Below, in pieces: positions 8,433 through 16,873 of a stretch of 64,000 nucleotides of DNA. The DNA is taken from NCBI RefSeq assembly GCF_000429685.1, contig NZ_AUCI01000001.1:310001-374000 (forward strand). Direction: 5' to 3'. Origin of the DNA: Salibacterium aidingense DSM 18341 (GTDB taxonomy: Bacteria > Bacillota > Bacilli > Bacillales > Marinococcaceae). Position numbers and translations under genes: made by a program. Within the stretch, counting starts at the first letter, position 1. Each line of letters opens with the position of its first letter. The notes under the pieces were generated by a model. That model had not been told where the DNA came from and ran no database searches. It saw only the letters and a program-made list of their open reading frames with translations.

Positions 8433-9554
8433 CTAAAATGTAGTACCAACATGAGGGATTGAAAATTCTCCTAAATCGTATTTTTCTAAACTTGTTTGTT
8501 GTCCGGATCCAACCTGAAGTAATGTTTCAATTATTTTTTCCGCTTGAACCTCTGCTTCTTCCTCTGTTAACCTATAATCTATTAAATCTTCAAAATATTC
8601 AGTTGAACTGGATGAATGGACTGTAAGGCAAGGGAGAATGAGGGACCCAGTAAGTATATCCCTGCTGCTTATTACTATAGCTATATTACAACCAGAGGAA
8701 GCCATGGCTGATAAGGTTTCTGTTAAATTGTTAGAAGCCTTGGTAAAATAAAGTCCATTACCGGCAGGTTTTTCTGAGTAATAAAGAAAATTGCGGACTT
8801 TACTATTCCCGGTTAATGCAAGTTCTAGCGAAGCTCTTGCTTTTTCCTTTTTAGAGTAGCTGTTTCTGATATTTTTTGAGGTATAAGCTTCTTTCCATTG
8901 CTTTCGATCTAGTCTATCTTTTAAGGATAAAAATTTATTTTTCACCTCATCATTATCCGTACGTTTAGACAACTCGAGGTAAGCAGGAGCAAGAGTCTCC
9001 GTAAGTCCCATTAGTACTGTTGCATCGTTTTTTACTAATATATCTACCGTTTTACCTATAATTGAAGTAACTTTATTTAATTTTTCATCCTCCAAATCCA
9101 AAGCTATAACCCCAACTGATAGAGAGGTAATGGAAAAAATTCTTCTCTTTCTTTCTACTTTCTTTGACCATTCTTCCGCTATTTGCATTCCTTTATTTAT
9201 TGTGTTCTTTCCACCAGCTAAATACTGAATGCCGATCCCTTCTAAAGGTTTATTTTTTGGAATACTTCTCAATAATCCAGAAATTTGATTGGTTTCACAC
9301 CCCAGGCCCACCAGAAGAGCTGCATATAAATTGGGGTTTGAAGCCATTCCAACTAACATATTTCTTGTCACTGTAAAATCGTCACCAAGCTGGGCACAAC
9401 CATTGGAGTGAACAAGCGGAACAGCATCGTTAACATTTTCAGCAATTTCCTTTGTGACCCTGCTTGAACAAATAACTGAGCACACTACTCCTATATAATT
9501 TCTGGTACCAACAGTACCATCGCTTCTCAAATATCCTTCAAATTGATATGCCAT
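8433..9554 (-). CDS. Second UxaA-like subunit, divergent
   Basis: A 373-residue protein related to the large subunit encoded downstream. The N-terminal half keeps family motifs: FEGYLRSDGTVGTRNYIGVV, VHSNGCAQLGDD and LLVGLGCETNQISGLL. The C-terminal half has lost the GLECGGSD signature: at that place it reads SVGVIALDLEDEKLN. The late region GLYFTKASNNLTETLSAMASSGCNI matches the family less well. Start ATG 9554 has a purine-rich GGAGGAGAGGAAGCAGGA leader. It lies between the alcohol dehydrogenase and the SAF subunit genes. The retained motifs are those altered in the other large subunit, so the two may form one hetero-oligomer; a scaffold or regulatory role is the alternative. Confidence 0.75.
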   Translation of the reverse strand: MAYQFEGYLRSDGTVGTRNYIGVVCSVICSSRVTKEIAENVNDAVPLVHSNGCAQLGDDFTVTRNMLVGMASNPNLYAALLVGLGCETNQISGLLRSIPKNKPLEGIGIQYLAGGKNTINKGMQIAEEWSKKVERKRRIFSITSLSVGVIALDLEDEKLNKVTSIIGKTVDILVKNDATVLMGLTETLAPAYLELSKRTDNDEVKNKFLSLKDRLDRKQWKEAYTSKNIRNSYSKKEKARASLELALTGNSKVRNFLYYSEKPAGNGLYFTKASNNLTETLSAMASSGCNIAIVISSRDILTGSLILPCLTVHSSSSTEYFEDLIDYRLTEEEAEVQAEKIIETLLQVGSGQQTSLEKYDLGEFSIPHVGTTF

Positions 9555-9573
9555 TCCTGCTTCCTCTCCTCCA

Positions 9574-10737
9574 TCATTCAAGTCTTTCATTATATGCTTT
9601 TTTAATGATTGTTTCGATATCTTCAGAGCTCGTTTTTCTTGGGTTTACGTGAATATTTCCACTCCTCATGGAATCTTCTACTAATTTAGGCAGCAATTTT
9701 AAATCTATCCCTAATTCACTTATATTTCCTGGAATATTCAAAGATGCATTTAATCTGATGACTGCTTCTATTCCACTTTCAGCCTGATTGAAAATGGATG
9801 CACCTACAGGAGCTTGGCCTAACGCCTGCGCTATTTCAGCCATTTTTTGAGGGCAGGCAGGAAGATTGAACCTCATAACATATGGGAGCAGAACGGCATT
9901 AGCAATTCCATGAGGTATATCAAACACTCCTCCAAATGTATGAGAAATAGCATGAACGTTCCCTAACCGGGATTGAGAAAAAGCTGCCCCTGCAAGCATA
10001 GAAGCTATTAACATATTCTCCCGACTTGTCATATCATCTGCAACGAAGTATGATTTTTCGATATTTTCAGATATTATTGTAATGGCTCGAATAGCCAGAG
10101 CTTCACTAACTGGATTTGATGTTTTTGAAGTATAAGATTCTATTGCATGTGTTAGAGCATCCATTCCAGTAGATGCTGTTATTTCTTTTGGAAGCTGTAA
10201 TGTTAACAAAGGATCTAATAATGCCCGATGTGGAAACAAATAGGGGCTAATGACAGCTGCTTTAAATTGGGTATTTGTATTCGTGACAATAGTAGATGCT
10301 GTTACTTCACTTCCGGTACCCGCTGTTGTGGGTATAACGGTCAAGTCCAGCCCGGGATTACCAACTTTATTGACTCCTTCGTAATCTAGTATATCTCCCT
10401 CATTTTCTGCCATGAGAGCAATACCCTTGGCCGTATCAATACTGCTCCCGCCTCCTACAGCCAGCACATGCTTTGCGCCGTACGCTTTAAGTTGCGCTGC
10501 CCCTTTCATTATACTTTCAGAACTTGGATTCTTTATGACTTGATCAAATACCTCATAAGATATGGAAGAAGACCGCAATGTTTTTTCGATAACATTCAAT
10601 AAACCAGCTTCTCTGATACCTTTATCGGTAACAAGAAAAATTTTTTCCGCCCCCAAAGAACGAAAGGTTTCCCCTAAATTTTTAGCGATACCTCTTCCCG
10701 CTTCTACTGAAGTGGGAATAAAATAATTAAAATTCAA
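9574..10737 (-). CDS. Iron-containing alcohol dehydrogenase
   Basis: A 387-residue group III alcohol dehydrogenase. It shows the NAD-binding motif VGGGSSIDTAKGIA near residue 95, PTTAGTGSEVT near residue 140, and the metal-binding histidine region GNVHAISHTFGGVFDIPHGIANAVLLP near residues 255-280 (here split by me into GNVHAISHTFGG and PHGIANAVLL). It reduces or oxidises a small alcohol, aldehyde or hydroxy acid. It is the first gene of the dehydratase transcript and ends 19 bases before the second UxaA-like gene. A GGTCAACC operator-like site lies 31-38 bases upstream of its start, which suggests control by the GntR protein encoded next. Confidence 0.9.
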   Translation of the reverse strand: MNFNYFIPTSVEAGRGIAKNLGETFRSLGAEKIFLVTDKGIREAGLLNVIEKTLRSSSISYEVFDQVIKNPSSESIMKGAAQLKAYGAKHVLAVGGGSSIDTAKGIALMAENEGDILDYEGVNKVGNPGLDLTVIPTTAGTGSEVTASTIVTNTNTQFKAAVISPYLFPHRALLDPLLTLQLPKEITASTGMDALTHAIESYTSKTSNPVSEALAIRAITIISENIEKSYFVADDMTSRENMLIASMLAGAAFSQSRLGNVHAISHTFGGVFDIPHGIANAVLLPYVMRFNLPACPQKMAEIAQALGQAPVGASIFNQAESGIEAVIRLNASLNIPGNISELGIDLKLLPKLVEDSMRSGNIHVNPRKTSSEDIETIIKKAYNERLE

Positions 10738-10765
10738 TGACTCTCACTCCTCCCTTATTCATAAA

Positions 10766-10777
10766 TAGGTCAACCTT
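10766..10777 (-). promoter_or_regulatory. Candidate GntR operator upstream of the dehydratase operon
   Basis: TAGGTCAACCTT with the near-palindromic core GGTCAACC at 10768-10775. The same core occurs upstream of the GntR gene and twice upstream of the ABC importer operon. Confidence 0.5.
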
Positions 10778-10804
10778 TTTTTGATAAAAGGGAAAGAAGG
10801 GAAT

Positions 10805-11530
10805 TTACTCTACCCCTTCTTTTTGCTCTACTACTTGCATCAATCTTTTTGTAGCGTCTTGTAAGTGGTTATCCATTGCTTCTACACAGGCGTCGGGATC
10901 ACGTTTTGAAATAGCCTGGTACACATTATAGTGATCATTATAGGAAAACTGTGTTTCTCCAACGTCTTCTATAACCAATTTAATCCACGTTCGCAAAAGA
11001 GATTGGATGCTTGATAAAATCCCTATAAACACAGTGTTTTTAGACATTTGAGCTACTTTCAAATGGAATGATATATCCAATTCTACAAAATCTTCTATGG
11101 TGGAGTTTTTCAGCTTTCTTAGTATCATTTCTAATTCATTAATTTCTTCATCACTGCAACGCTCCGCCGCTAATTTTACAATGGATAGTTCAATCTCTTT
11201 TCTTGCTTCAATTAAATCGGTAATTCTGTTTTCCCCTAAAAATAATCCCCATTCAATGGATTCGAGCAGTAATCCAGAGTCTGCTTTTTTTAAATAAGTA
11301 CCGTCTCCCTGCCTGACTTCTAATATACCTAAAACGGTAAGAACTTTAATGGCTTCTCTAATGGCGGAACGACCGACTCCAAGATTATCCTGCAGTTGTC
11401 GTTCAGTTGGAAGCTTTTCTCCTGGTTTGATACTGCCAGATGAGATGTAGTCTAATAATGTACGGGTTAATTGTACAACTATAGGATTTTGCTGTATGGG
11501 TTTAAATTCATACTGATTGTTCGACACCAT
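10805..11530 (-). CDS. GntR-family regulator, FadR subfamily (FCD domain)
   Basis: A 241-residue regulator. The winged helix spans about residues 15-75 with LLDYISSGSIKPGEKLPTER, LGVGRSAIREAI and LGILEVRQGDGTYL. The C-terminal all-helical FCD ligand domain includes DLIEARKEIELSIVKLAA and a later LDISFHLKVAQMSKN; in the family, Asp and His residues here hold a metal and a carboxylate effector. Start ATG 11530 is preceded by AAAGGAAA, while the ATG at 11548 has no site. It sits in the middle of the sugar-acid cluster, between the dehydratase operon and the RraA/SDR/ABC genes, and probably represses both. A candidate operator lies in its own leader. Confidence 0.9.
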   Translation of the reverse strand: MVSNNQYEFKPIQQNPIVVQLTRTLLDYISSGSIKPGEKLPTERQLQDNLGVGRSAIREAIKVLTVLGILEVRQGDGTYLKKADSGLLLESIEWGLFLGENRITDLIEARKEIELSIVKLAAERCSDEEINELEMILRKLKNSTIEDFVELDISFHLKVAQMSKNTVFIGILSSIQSLLRTWIKLVIEDVGETQFSYNDHYNVYQAISKRDPDACVEAMDNHLQDATKRLMQVVEQKEGVE

Positions 11531-11556
11531 TGGTTTCCTTTCTTTCATACAAATTT

Positions 11557-11570
11557 AAAGATCAACCTAT
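11557..11570 (-). promoter_or_regulatory. Candidate autoregulatory operator of the GntR gene
   Basis: AAAGATCAACCTAT, a variant of the GGTYAACC core, about 30 bases upstream of the GntR start. The match is weaker than at the other three sites. Confidence 0.35.
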
Positions 11571-11650
11571 AGATGTATTTTAATCTCATTAATTTTTTAA
11601 GTCAATCTTGAGAATAGATAGTATACTAGTGATCTGGTAACGCTTTAACG

Positions 11651-11716
11651 GAAGTCCCTGAGGGAATTCAGCCATGAGACATTTATATCAAAAAAGGCTC
11701 TTTGCGTTTGATATAA
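11651..11716. promoter_or_regulatory. Two inverted repeats between the GntR and RraA genes
   Basis: The 19-base near-palindrome GAAGTCCCTGAGGGAATTC lies at 11651-11669 (one mismatch). A perfect 10-bp stem, TTATATCAAA (11683-11692) with TTTGATATAA (11707-11716), lies directly after the stop of the RraA gene. The second may end the RraA transcript although it lacks a clear T-run; the first may be a regulator site. Confidence 0.4.
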
Positions 11717-11719
11717 CAG

Positions 11720-12433
11720 TTAGCTGTCCACCCTGGCCAACGTTTCATCTGGCTTAAATCCCAAGGCTTCATAATGGGAGGTTCGTACTTTTTGATCTTT
11801 TTGTAAAATAGCTCGAGCAAACGTTAATACTTCTTCCGCGCGCTCCTGGGGAATGACTAATACTCCATCATCATCTGCACAAATGATATCCCGAGGCTCT
11901 ATATGAACACCTGCACATTTCACAGGAACACCTATCTCTCCCATTTTCATTCTGCCGGAAACGTGTTGAAATGTTTTCTTCGTGGAAAATACATTCACCT
12001 GCTCCAAGTTACATTCATAAATATCACGGCAGCCCCCATCTACCACAGCGCCGACCATTCCATCCAGGGTATATTTCATCATGTTTTCCGAACCTAATAT
12101 TCCTCCGGGATAGCCTTCCATGTCTATAACTAGCACATGGTCTGTAACATCCTGTTTCTTCATTTCTTTCATAAAAGAATAAATATTTCCACAAAATTTA
12201 TCATTTTGTTCCATATATTCTTCCACTGTGGAGCATGGTTCAAATGTTTCGTTGGAGTGTTCCAATTTTACAGTCCAGGCCCACCCTGCAAATGAAATAC
12301 CTGGTCGAATGGGAGTCATTTCTGTAGACATCGTTCCTTTACTTACCAGTCCCAGGGCGTCCATTCCATCAGATAAATCTGCTACTCTACACTGTCTAAT
12401 TCCTTCTAATAGTTCTTGCTCTGTCATGCTCAT
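11720..12433 (-). CDS. RraA-like protein (dimethylmenaquinone methyltransferase / HMG aldolase fold)
   Basis: A 237-residue member of the RraA / 4-hydroxy-4-methyl-2-oxoglutarate aldolase family. It carries ADLSDGMDALGL near the start, LVIDMEGYPGGILGSENMM, and the core GAVVDGGCRDIYE, where the family keeps Arg-Asp for binding divalent metal and a 2-oxo acid. Further on are VHIEPRDIICADDDGVLVIP. Members cleave or decarboxylate small oxo acids, or act as RNase E inhibitors in enterobacteria; the enzyme role fits this catabolic setting. It is the last gene of the ABC/SDR/PPC transcript, 26 bases after the PPC gene. GGAGG lies nine bases before ATG 12433. Confidence 0.85.
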   Translation of the reverse strand: MSMTEQELLEGIRQCRVADLSDGMDALGLVSKGTMSTEMTPIRPGISFAGWAWTVKLEHSNETFEPCSTVEEYMEQNDKFCGNIYSFMKEMKKQDVTDHVLVIDMEGYPGGILGSENMMKYTLDGMVGAVVDGGCRDIYECNLEQVNVFSTKKTFQHVSGRMKMGEIGVPVKCAGVHIEPRDIICADDDGVLVIPQERAEEVLTFARAILQKDQKVRTSHYEALGFKPDETLARVDS

Positions 12434-12459
12434 TTATTACTTCCTCCCCATTTACTAAA

Positions 12460-12906
12460 TTAGTTTTTCTCCGTAAGGTATACAACTCCATGTTCATTTT
12501 TTACTCGGTGAATATTCAAGTCTTTTATTTCTGCCAGTACAATTTCCGCTAAAAACAATATTTCCGTGCCTTCCTCCAAGTGTCCGATATAATTACCTTC
12601 TCTATCCTGTGCAACAATGTGTAAATGGGGTTCCCCATCTATTACATTCCCTGACAACGCTCCCAGTTCTATAGGTCCACTATTTTGAACTGTGATGAAT
12701 TTATCGTTAGACGTGGGGCCCATGCTTGTAGGAAGATGATAAACAAGCTTTTGCATAGAACCAACAGCTCCATATACTACCGCATTATTAATATTTTCTT
12801 CTTTTAGTTTCTCACGAATGCTTTCAAGAAGTTTATCTCCTTTTTCCAGATTTATAACGATCGCTCTTCCAAATCCCTCTCCAAAAAACATCTTATCACT
12901 GCTCAT
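12460..12906 (-). CDS. PPC/DUF296 domain protein
   Basis: A 148-residue single-domain protein of the PPC (plants and prokaryotes conserved, DUF296) family. It shows GRAIVINLEKGDKLLESI at the start, VYGAVGSMQKLVYH, and the metal-site histidines in GEPHLHIVAQDREG followed by GHLEEGTEI. In plants this domain follows AT-hooks; the bacterial stand-alone form has a trimeric fold with histidines that suggest a metal enzyme, and its role is poorly known. Start ATG 12906 has AGGAGG eight bases upstream; an ATG at 12924 is less likely. It lies between an SDR and an RraA gene, so it probably acts in the same sugar-acid pathway. Confidence 0.8.
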   Translation of the reverse strand: MSSDKMFFGEGFGRAIVINLEKGDKLLESIREKLKEENINNAVVYGAVGSMQKLVYHLPTSMGPTSNDKFITVQNSGPIELGALSGNVIDGEPHLHIVAQDREGNYIGHLEEGTEILFLAEIVLAEIKDLNIHRVKNEHGVVYLTEKN

Positions 12907-12938
12907 TCCAGTTTCCTCCTTCAATCATTAAATGCTCA

Positions 12939-13682
12939 CTAAGTTATCGTGTAGCCTCCGTCCACAACAATCGTCTGGCCTGTGACAAAATCACCTCCTT
13001 TTAAAAGTGCATGGGCCATGTTAGAAATATCTTCAGGGGAAGCTGGGCGCCCTAAAGGGGTTCCCTCACTATGTTTTTGAATATGTTCGTCCTGCCCTTC
13101 GACCCAGCGTGTTAATACAACTCCAGGTGCTATGGAATTAACTCTGACACTGGGTGCAAAAACACGCGCCAGTGATTTGGTTAGACTAATTCCAGCTGCT
13201 TTTGAGGCTGCATAAGCAATCGAACTCCCCGTCCCATTACAACCGGCTATAGAAGTAATATTCAGAATCGAACCATTATTTTTTTCTAATTCATCTTTAC
13301 AGGCTCTGCTCGTATAAAATATCCCTTTCACATTTACATTTAACGCTTTATCCCAATACTCATCTAACATTCCCTCTAAATCATGCAATGGCACAAAGTT
13401 TGTAGCTCCAGCATTATTTATTAATACATCAATACTTTCAAATTGGTTGACCGCCTCCCTGCACATCGATTCAACTTCTTTTTGTTTAGAAACATCTGCC
13501 CGGTAAATAATACCGTCAGATCCTTTTTCTTTTACCATATTTAATGTAGTTTCCGCTTCCTGTTTAGAAGAGGAATAATTGATGATAATATTCGTTTTTT
13601 CTTCTGCTAATTTTACGGCAATAGCTCTTCCAATTCCTGTACTTGCCCCGGTAATGAGGATCGTCTTACCGTTTATATTCAT
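12939..13682 (-). CDS. Short-chain dehydrogenase/reductase (SDR)
   Basis: A 247-residue classical SDR. It has the cofactor motif TGASTGIGRA at residues 11-20, INNAGA near residue 90, catalytic Ser in SIAG, and YAASK near residue 157. The C-terminus includes ITVDGGYTI as in 3-oxoacyl reductase-like and sugar or sugar-acid dehydrogenases. The absence of an acidic residue right after the glycine motif is compatible with either cofactor. AAGGGGGTG precedes the ATG. It follows the ABC permease genes by 40 bases and precedes the PPC gene, so it likely oxidises the imported compound or its lactone precursor. Confidence 0.9.
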   Translation of the reverse strand: MNINGKTILITGASTGIGRAIAVKLAEEKTNIIINYSSSKQEAETTLNMVKEKGSDGIIYRADVSKQKEVESMCREAVNQFESIDVLINNAGATNFVPLHDLEGMLDEYWDKALNVNVKGIFYTSRACKDELEKNNGSILNITSIAGCNGTGSSIAYAASKAAGISLTKSLARVFAPSVRVNSIAPGVVLTRWVEGQDEHIQKHSEGTPLGRPASPEDISNMAHALLKGGDFVTGQTIVVDGGYTIT

Positions 13683-13722
13683 TCCTTTTCACCCCCTTTA
13701 CAAGCATTGCGGAAAACCGGCT

Positions 13723-14556
13723 TTATTTTATGCCCGTAGTGGCAATGCCCTCGATTAATAACTTTTGAAAAGCAATGAAAAAGATAAAAATTGGGACAAT
13801 AGATAGTAATGACATGGCAAACATTGCCCCCCATTGCGATTCTCCCATGGCATCTAAAAAGCCTCTAAGAGCCAAGGAAACCGTCCATAAATTTGGATTG
13901 CTGAGATAAATATACTGACTGAAAAAATCATTCCAGGTCCATATGAACGTAAAGATGGCTGTTGTTACAATGGCAGGAAGCATTAATGGAAATATAATTC
14001 TTGAAAATATTTGGACAGGGCCGCAGCCATCGATTCTTGCGGCATTATCTAGTTCCCGCGGTATTCCCCGGACAAACTGAACCATTAAGAATATGAAAAA
14101 AGCGTCGGTTGCCAAAAATTTCGGGATAAATAACGGTAAAAAAGTATCCACCCATCCTAAATAGTTAAAAATGAGATATTGTGGAATTAACAGCACATGA
14201 TAAGGTAGCATAATAGAACCTAACATCAATGCAAATAACAATGTTTTAAGAGAGAAATTCAACCGGGCAAAGGCATATGCTGCCATAGAACAGGTAATCA
14301 CATTTCCGACAATGCAAAGCCCAACTATAATGAATGAGTTTGAAAAAAATGTAGTGAAAGAAACCCCGGAAATTCCCTGCCACCCTTCCATAAAATTTTC
14401 AAGCGTTACTTCTGTTGGGATAATGCTTACTTCTCTGAAAATGATTTCAGTTGGTTTAAAAGCACTGCTAATCATCCAAAGCAATGGATACAACATAACA
14501 AAAGCTCCAACAAAGAGGACGCTAAATTTCATAATATTAGCATATTTTCTTTTCAT
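13723..14556 (-). CDS. Carbohydrate ABC transporter permease (MalG-like, CUT1)
   Basis: A 277-residue membrane protein with six hydrophobic segments. The EAA-type loop reads ELDNAARIDGCGPVQIFSRI and is followed by IFPLMLPAIVTTAIF. The N-terminal MLYPLLWMISSAFKP and the C-terminal GIATTGIK are typical of MalG-type CUT1 permeases. It pairs with the MalF-type permease encoded 11 bases upstream and the binding protein gene before that. No ATPase gene is in the cluster; CUT1 importers in Firmicutes often share a general ATPase such as MsmX, which is probably encoded elsewhere. Confidence 0.9.
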   Translation of the reverse strand: MKRKYANIMKFSVLFVGAFVMLYPLLWMISSAFKPTEIIFREVSIIPTEVTLENFMEGWQGISGVSFTTFFSNSFIIVGLCIVGNVITCSMAAYAFARLNFSLKTLLFALMLGSIMLPYHVLLIPQYLIFNYLGWVDTFLPLFIPKFLATDAFFIFLMVQFVRGIPRELDNAARIDGCGPVQIFSRIIFPLMLPAIVTTAIFTFIWTWNDFFSQYIYLSNPNLWTVSLALRGFLDAMGESQWGAMFAMSLLSIVPIFIFFIAFQKLLIEGIATTGIK

Positions 14557-14567
14557 TCGGCTTCCCC

Positions 14568-15464
14568 CTAACTTTCATAATGCACCCATTTTCTGGCACT
14601 TAGAAACAGCAAACTTGTAAATACTGCAATGATAATTAGTAAAATCCACGCTAAGGCTGACGCATATCCCATTTGAAATTCTGTGAAAGCCTTTATGTAC
14701 AAATAAAGGGTATAAAATAATGTAGAGTCCAAGGGACCTCCACTTTCCCCGCCGACAATAAAAGCTGGAGTAAACGCCTGAAAAGCACCGATAATCTGCA
14801 TAACGAGATTAAAAAATATTATTGGTGTAATCATAGGAAGCGTTATTCTAATAATTTGATCGAATTTATTTGCACCATCAATAGAGGCTGCTTCATACAT
14901 TTCCATTGGAATTTGTTTTAAACCTGCCAAAAATATTACCATCGGAGATCCAAACTGCCAGATTAACAAAATAATTAACGTGTATAGCGCAGTCGAAGGA
15001 TCAGATACCCAACTCTGCCCATCAATACCAAACAGGCTTAATACATCGTTAACCATACCTTCCATACCAAATACTTGTCTCCAAAGAATTGCAATGGCTA
15101 CACTGGGACCTATCAGCGATGGGATGTAATACACAGCTCGGAATGCTGACAATCCAAAAACTCCTCTATTTAATATAAGAGCAATCGTAAACGCCATCGC
15201 TAATTGCAACGGAACTCCAACAAACACATAAATCAGAGTTACTTTAAGGGATTGCCAAAACCTTCCGTCTAACGTGAACATTTCGATATAGTTTCCCAGA
15301 CCTGTCCACGTTGGTGCTTCAAACATATTATAGTTAGTAAACGACAAATAAAGAGAAGCAAACATAGGGATAAGCCCTAGAAAAATAATGCCTATCAGCC
15401 AAGGACTTAAGAAAAGTAATGCATACTTGTTTTTCTCCCAGAGTTTTTTCAATAACTTCACCAC
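14568..15464 (-). CDS. Carbohydrate ABC transporter permease (MalF-like, CUT1)
   Basis: A 298-residue membrane protein with six hydrophobic segments. The start region NKYALLFLSPWLIGIIFLGL is typical of MalF/UgpA proteins, and the EAA loop reads EMYEAASIDGANKFDQIIRI. The full frame opens with GTG at 15464. A TTG at 15452 has AAGGTGG at a better distance and may be the true start, giving 294 residues. It partners the MalG-type protein encoded next. A hairpin in the 77-base gap to the binding protein gene may set the binding protein to permease ratio. Confidence 0.9.
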   Translation of the reverse strand: MVKLLKKLWEKNKYALLFLSPWLIGIIFLGLIPMFASLYLSFTNYNMFEAPTWTGLGNYIEMFTLDGRFWQSLKVTLIYVFVGVPLQLAMAFTIALILNRGVFGLSAFRAVYYIPSLIGPSVAIAILWRQVFGMEGMVNDVLSLFGIDGQSWVSDPSTALYTLIILLIWQFGSPMVIFLAGLKQIPMEMYEAASIDGANKFDQIIRITLPMITPIIFFNLVMQIIGAFQAFTPAFIVGGESGGPLDSTLFYTLYLYIKAFTEFQMGYASALAWILLIIIAVFTSLLFLSARKWVHYES

Positions 15465-15498
15465 CTTACGCTTTCTCTGTAAAACTAAGGAAGCAGAG

Positions 15499-15530
15499 GG
15501 CCGGAACTATTATCTAATCCGGCCTTTTTT
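15499..15530. other. Intergenic hairpin between binding protein and permease genes
   Basis: A perfect 7-bp stem, GGCCGGA (15499-15505) with TCCGGCC (15518-15524). The T-run is on the plus strand, so for the minus-strand transcript this is more likely an mRNA-stabilising or attenuating hairpin than a full terminator. Confidence 0.55.
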
Positions 15531-15541
15531 ACTCCGGTAAC

Positions 15542-16873
15542 TTAATTTTGGCTTAACGCTTGTTCTGCTTCCGCAAAAAATTCGTCTACCGCATCCTCAA
15601 TCGAAATCTCCCCATATCCTATCGATTCAGAATAACGATAATAAGCCTGTAAAACCGCAGAAGAACCTGCCGGACGACTTGTGGTCACCGGAATATCGTC
15701 AACTACTTTTTCCATGTGCTCAATAGCTTGTTCATCAAGAGGTTGAAGGGATGGTTCAAGATTTTCCCGCACTGGTTCCGTCCCTGGTATTCCGTTTTCT
15801 GCAGCATAAATTTCTGTGGCTTCTAAATCATTTACAAAGTAATTGATTAATTCTGCTGCTTCCTCTTTATGTTCCGAGTCATTACTCATTACAATCGCTG
15901 GAATTTGTAATTGTTCGCCTCCACTAAACTCCCCATCTTCCATAAGGGGCCAGCGAAGAATTTCCAATTCATCTCCTTCCACATATCCAGACAGCATTTT
16001 GGCCCTATTGGAAGGCCGATCAATAAAAATCGTCTTTCCCTGAGCAAATAAACTACTTTCATCTGGAAGCCCGGACTGTTCTGAAACCAATTGGGCAGGT
16101 GGAATTGCTCCCATCTGACGCAACTCATCCCAATAAGTCCAGAATTCTACTAAATCTTCTTTACTAAAACCGAGTTCCTTACCATTTTCCGTAATAAAAG
16201 AACCACCTTTTTGTCTGGCCCACATTTCTACGGCATGCTCTGTAACCGTAGGGTCCGGAAGTACATATTCACCTTCAGGAAGAACATTCACAGCCTCTGA
16301 TGCATAATCTTTTAATTCCTGATAATTCATTTCGGGAGAAGGGGCTTCTAACCCTAAATTCTCCGCCTTGCTTGTATTGGCAATTAAGGACTGAATTGTT
16401 ACTCCTTTAGCAAGTGCAAGTAAGTCGCCTTTATACGTCCCAGCTTCAAGAACTGATTCATCCCATCCTTCCAGGCTGATTTGTTTTCCTACATAAGGTT
16501 CTAAGGAAGCAATAACATTTTTGTTAAAATACTCGTCCCCATACAACAACAGGTGAAGACCGAAAATATCGGGTAGATTCCCCCCTGATCCCTGAGTTGA
16601 TAGTTTTGTCCAGTAATCATCCCATGAGGAGGGTTCTCTTACTATTTTTACTTCTGGATGTTCTTCTTCGTAATTGTCTAGGATTTCATTATAGATGTTA
16701 TGGCGCTCTGCACTTCCCCACCAAGCAAACCGCAGTTCAACTTTCTCATCCTCCTGTTTATCACCTTCCTGATTATTACCATCCGCAGTTGATTCACTGT
16801 CGCCGCCACAAGCAGCCAATAAAAATACAAAACAAAAAAAAGTAACAAAAGAATGTAAATTTTTAAGTGTCAT
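15542..16873 (-). CDS. Carbohydrate ABC transporter solute-binding lipoprotein (CUT1)
   Basis: A 443-residue lipoprotein with signal peptide ending in LLAACGG, an acidic linker, then the binding domain starting ELRFAWWGSAERHNIYNEIL. This is family 1 of solute-binding proteins, for oligosaccharides, sugars or sugar acids. AAGGGG lies upstream of ATG 16873. It is the first gene of the importer transcript that continues through two permeases, SDR, PPC and RraA. Two GGTYAACC operator-like sites and a cre-like site lie in its leader, so control by the local GntR protein and by carbon catabolite repression is likely. Confidence 0.9.
   Translation of the reverse strand: MTLKNLHSFVTFFCFVFLLAACGGDSESTADGNNQEGDKQEDEKVELRFAWWGSAERHNIYNEILDNYEEEHPEVKIVREPSSWDDYWTKLSTQGSGGNLPDIFGLHLLLYGDEYFNKNVIASLEPYVGKQISLEGWDESVLEAGTYKGDLLALAKGVTIQSLIANTSKAENLGLEAPSPEMNYQELKDYASEAVNVLPEGEYVLPDPTVTEHAVEMWARQKGGSFITENGKELGFSKEDLVEFWTYWDELRQMGAIPPAQLVSEQSGLPDESSLFAQGKTIFIDRPSNRAKMLSGYVEGDELEILRWPLMEDGEFSGGEQLQIPAIVMSNDSEHKEEAAELINYFVNDLEATEIYAAENGIPGTEPVRENLEPSLQPLDEQAIEHMEKVVDDIPVTTSRPAGSSAVLQAYYRYSESIGYGEISIEDAVDEFFAEAEQALSQN

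Noticed and set aside
8433-9554. Second UxaA-like gene as a pseudogene
   Set aside because: The frame is intact over 373 codons, has a leader with a ribosome site and keeps several family motifs, so it looks like a divergent functional subunit.
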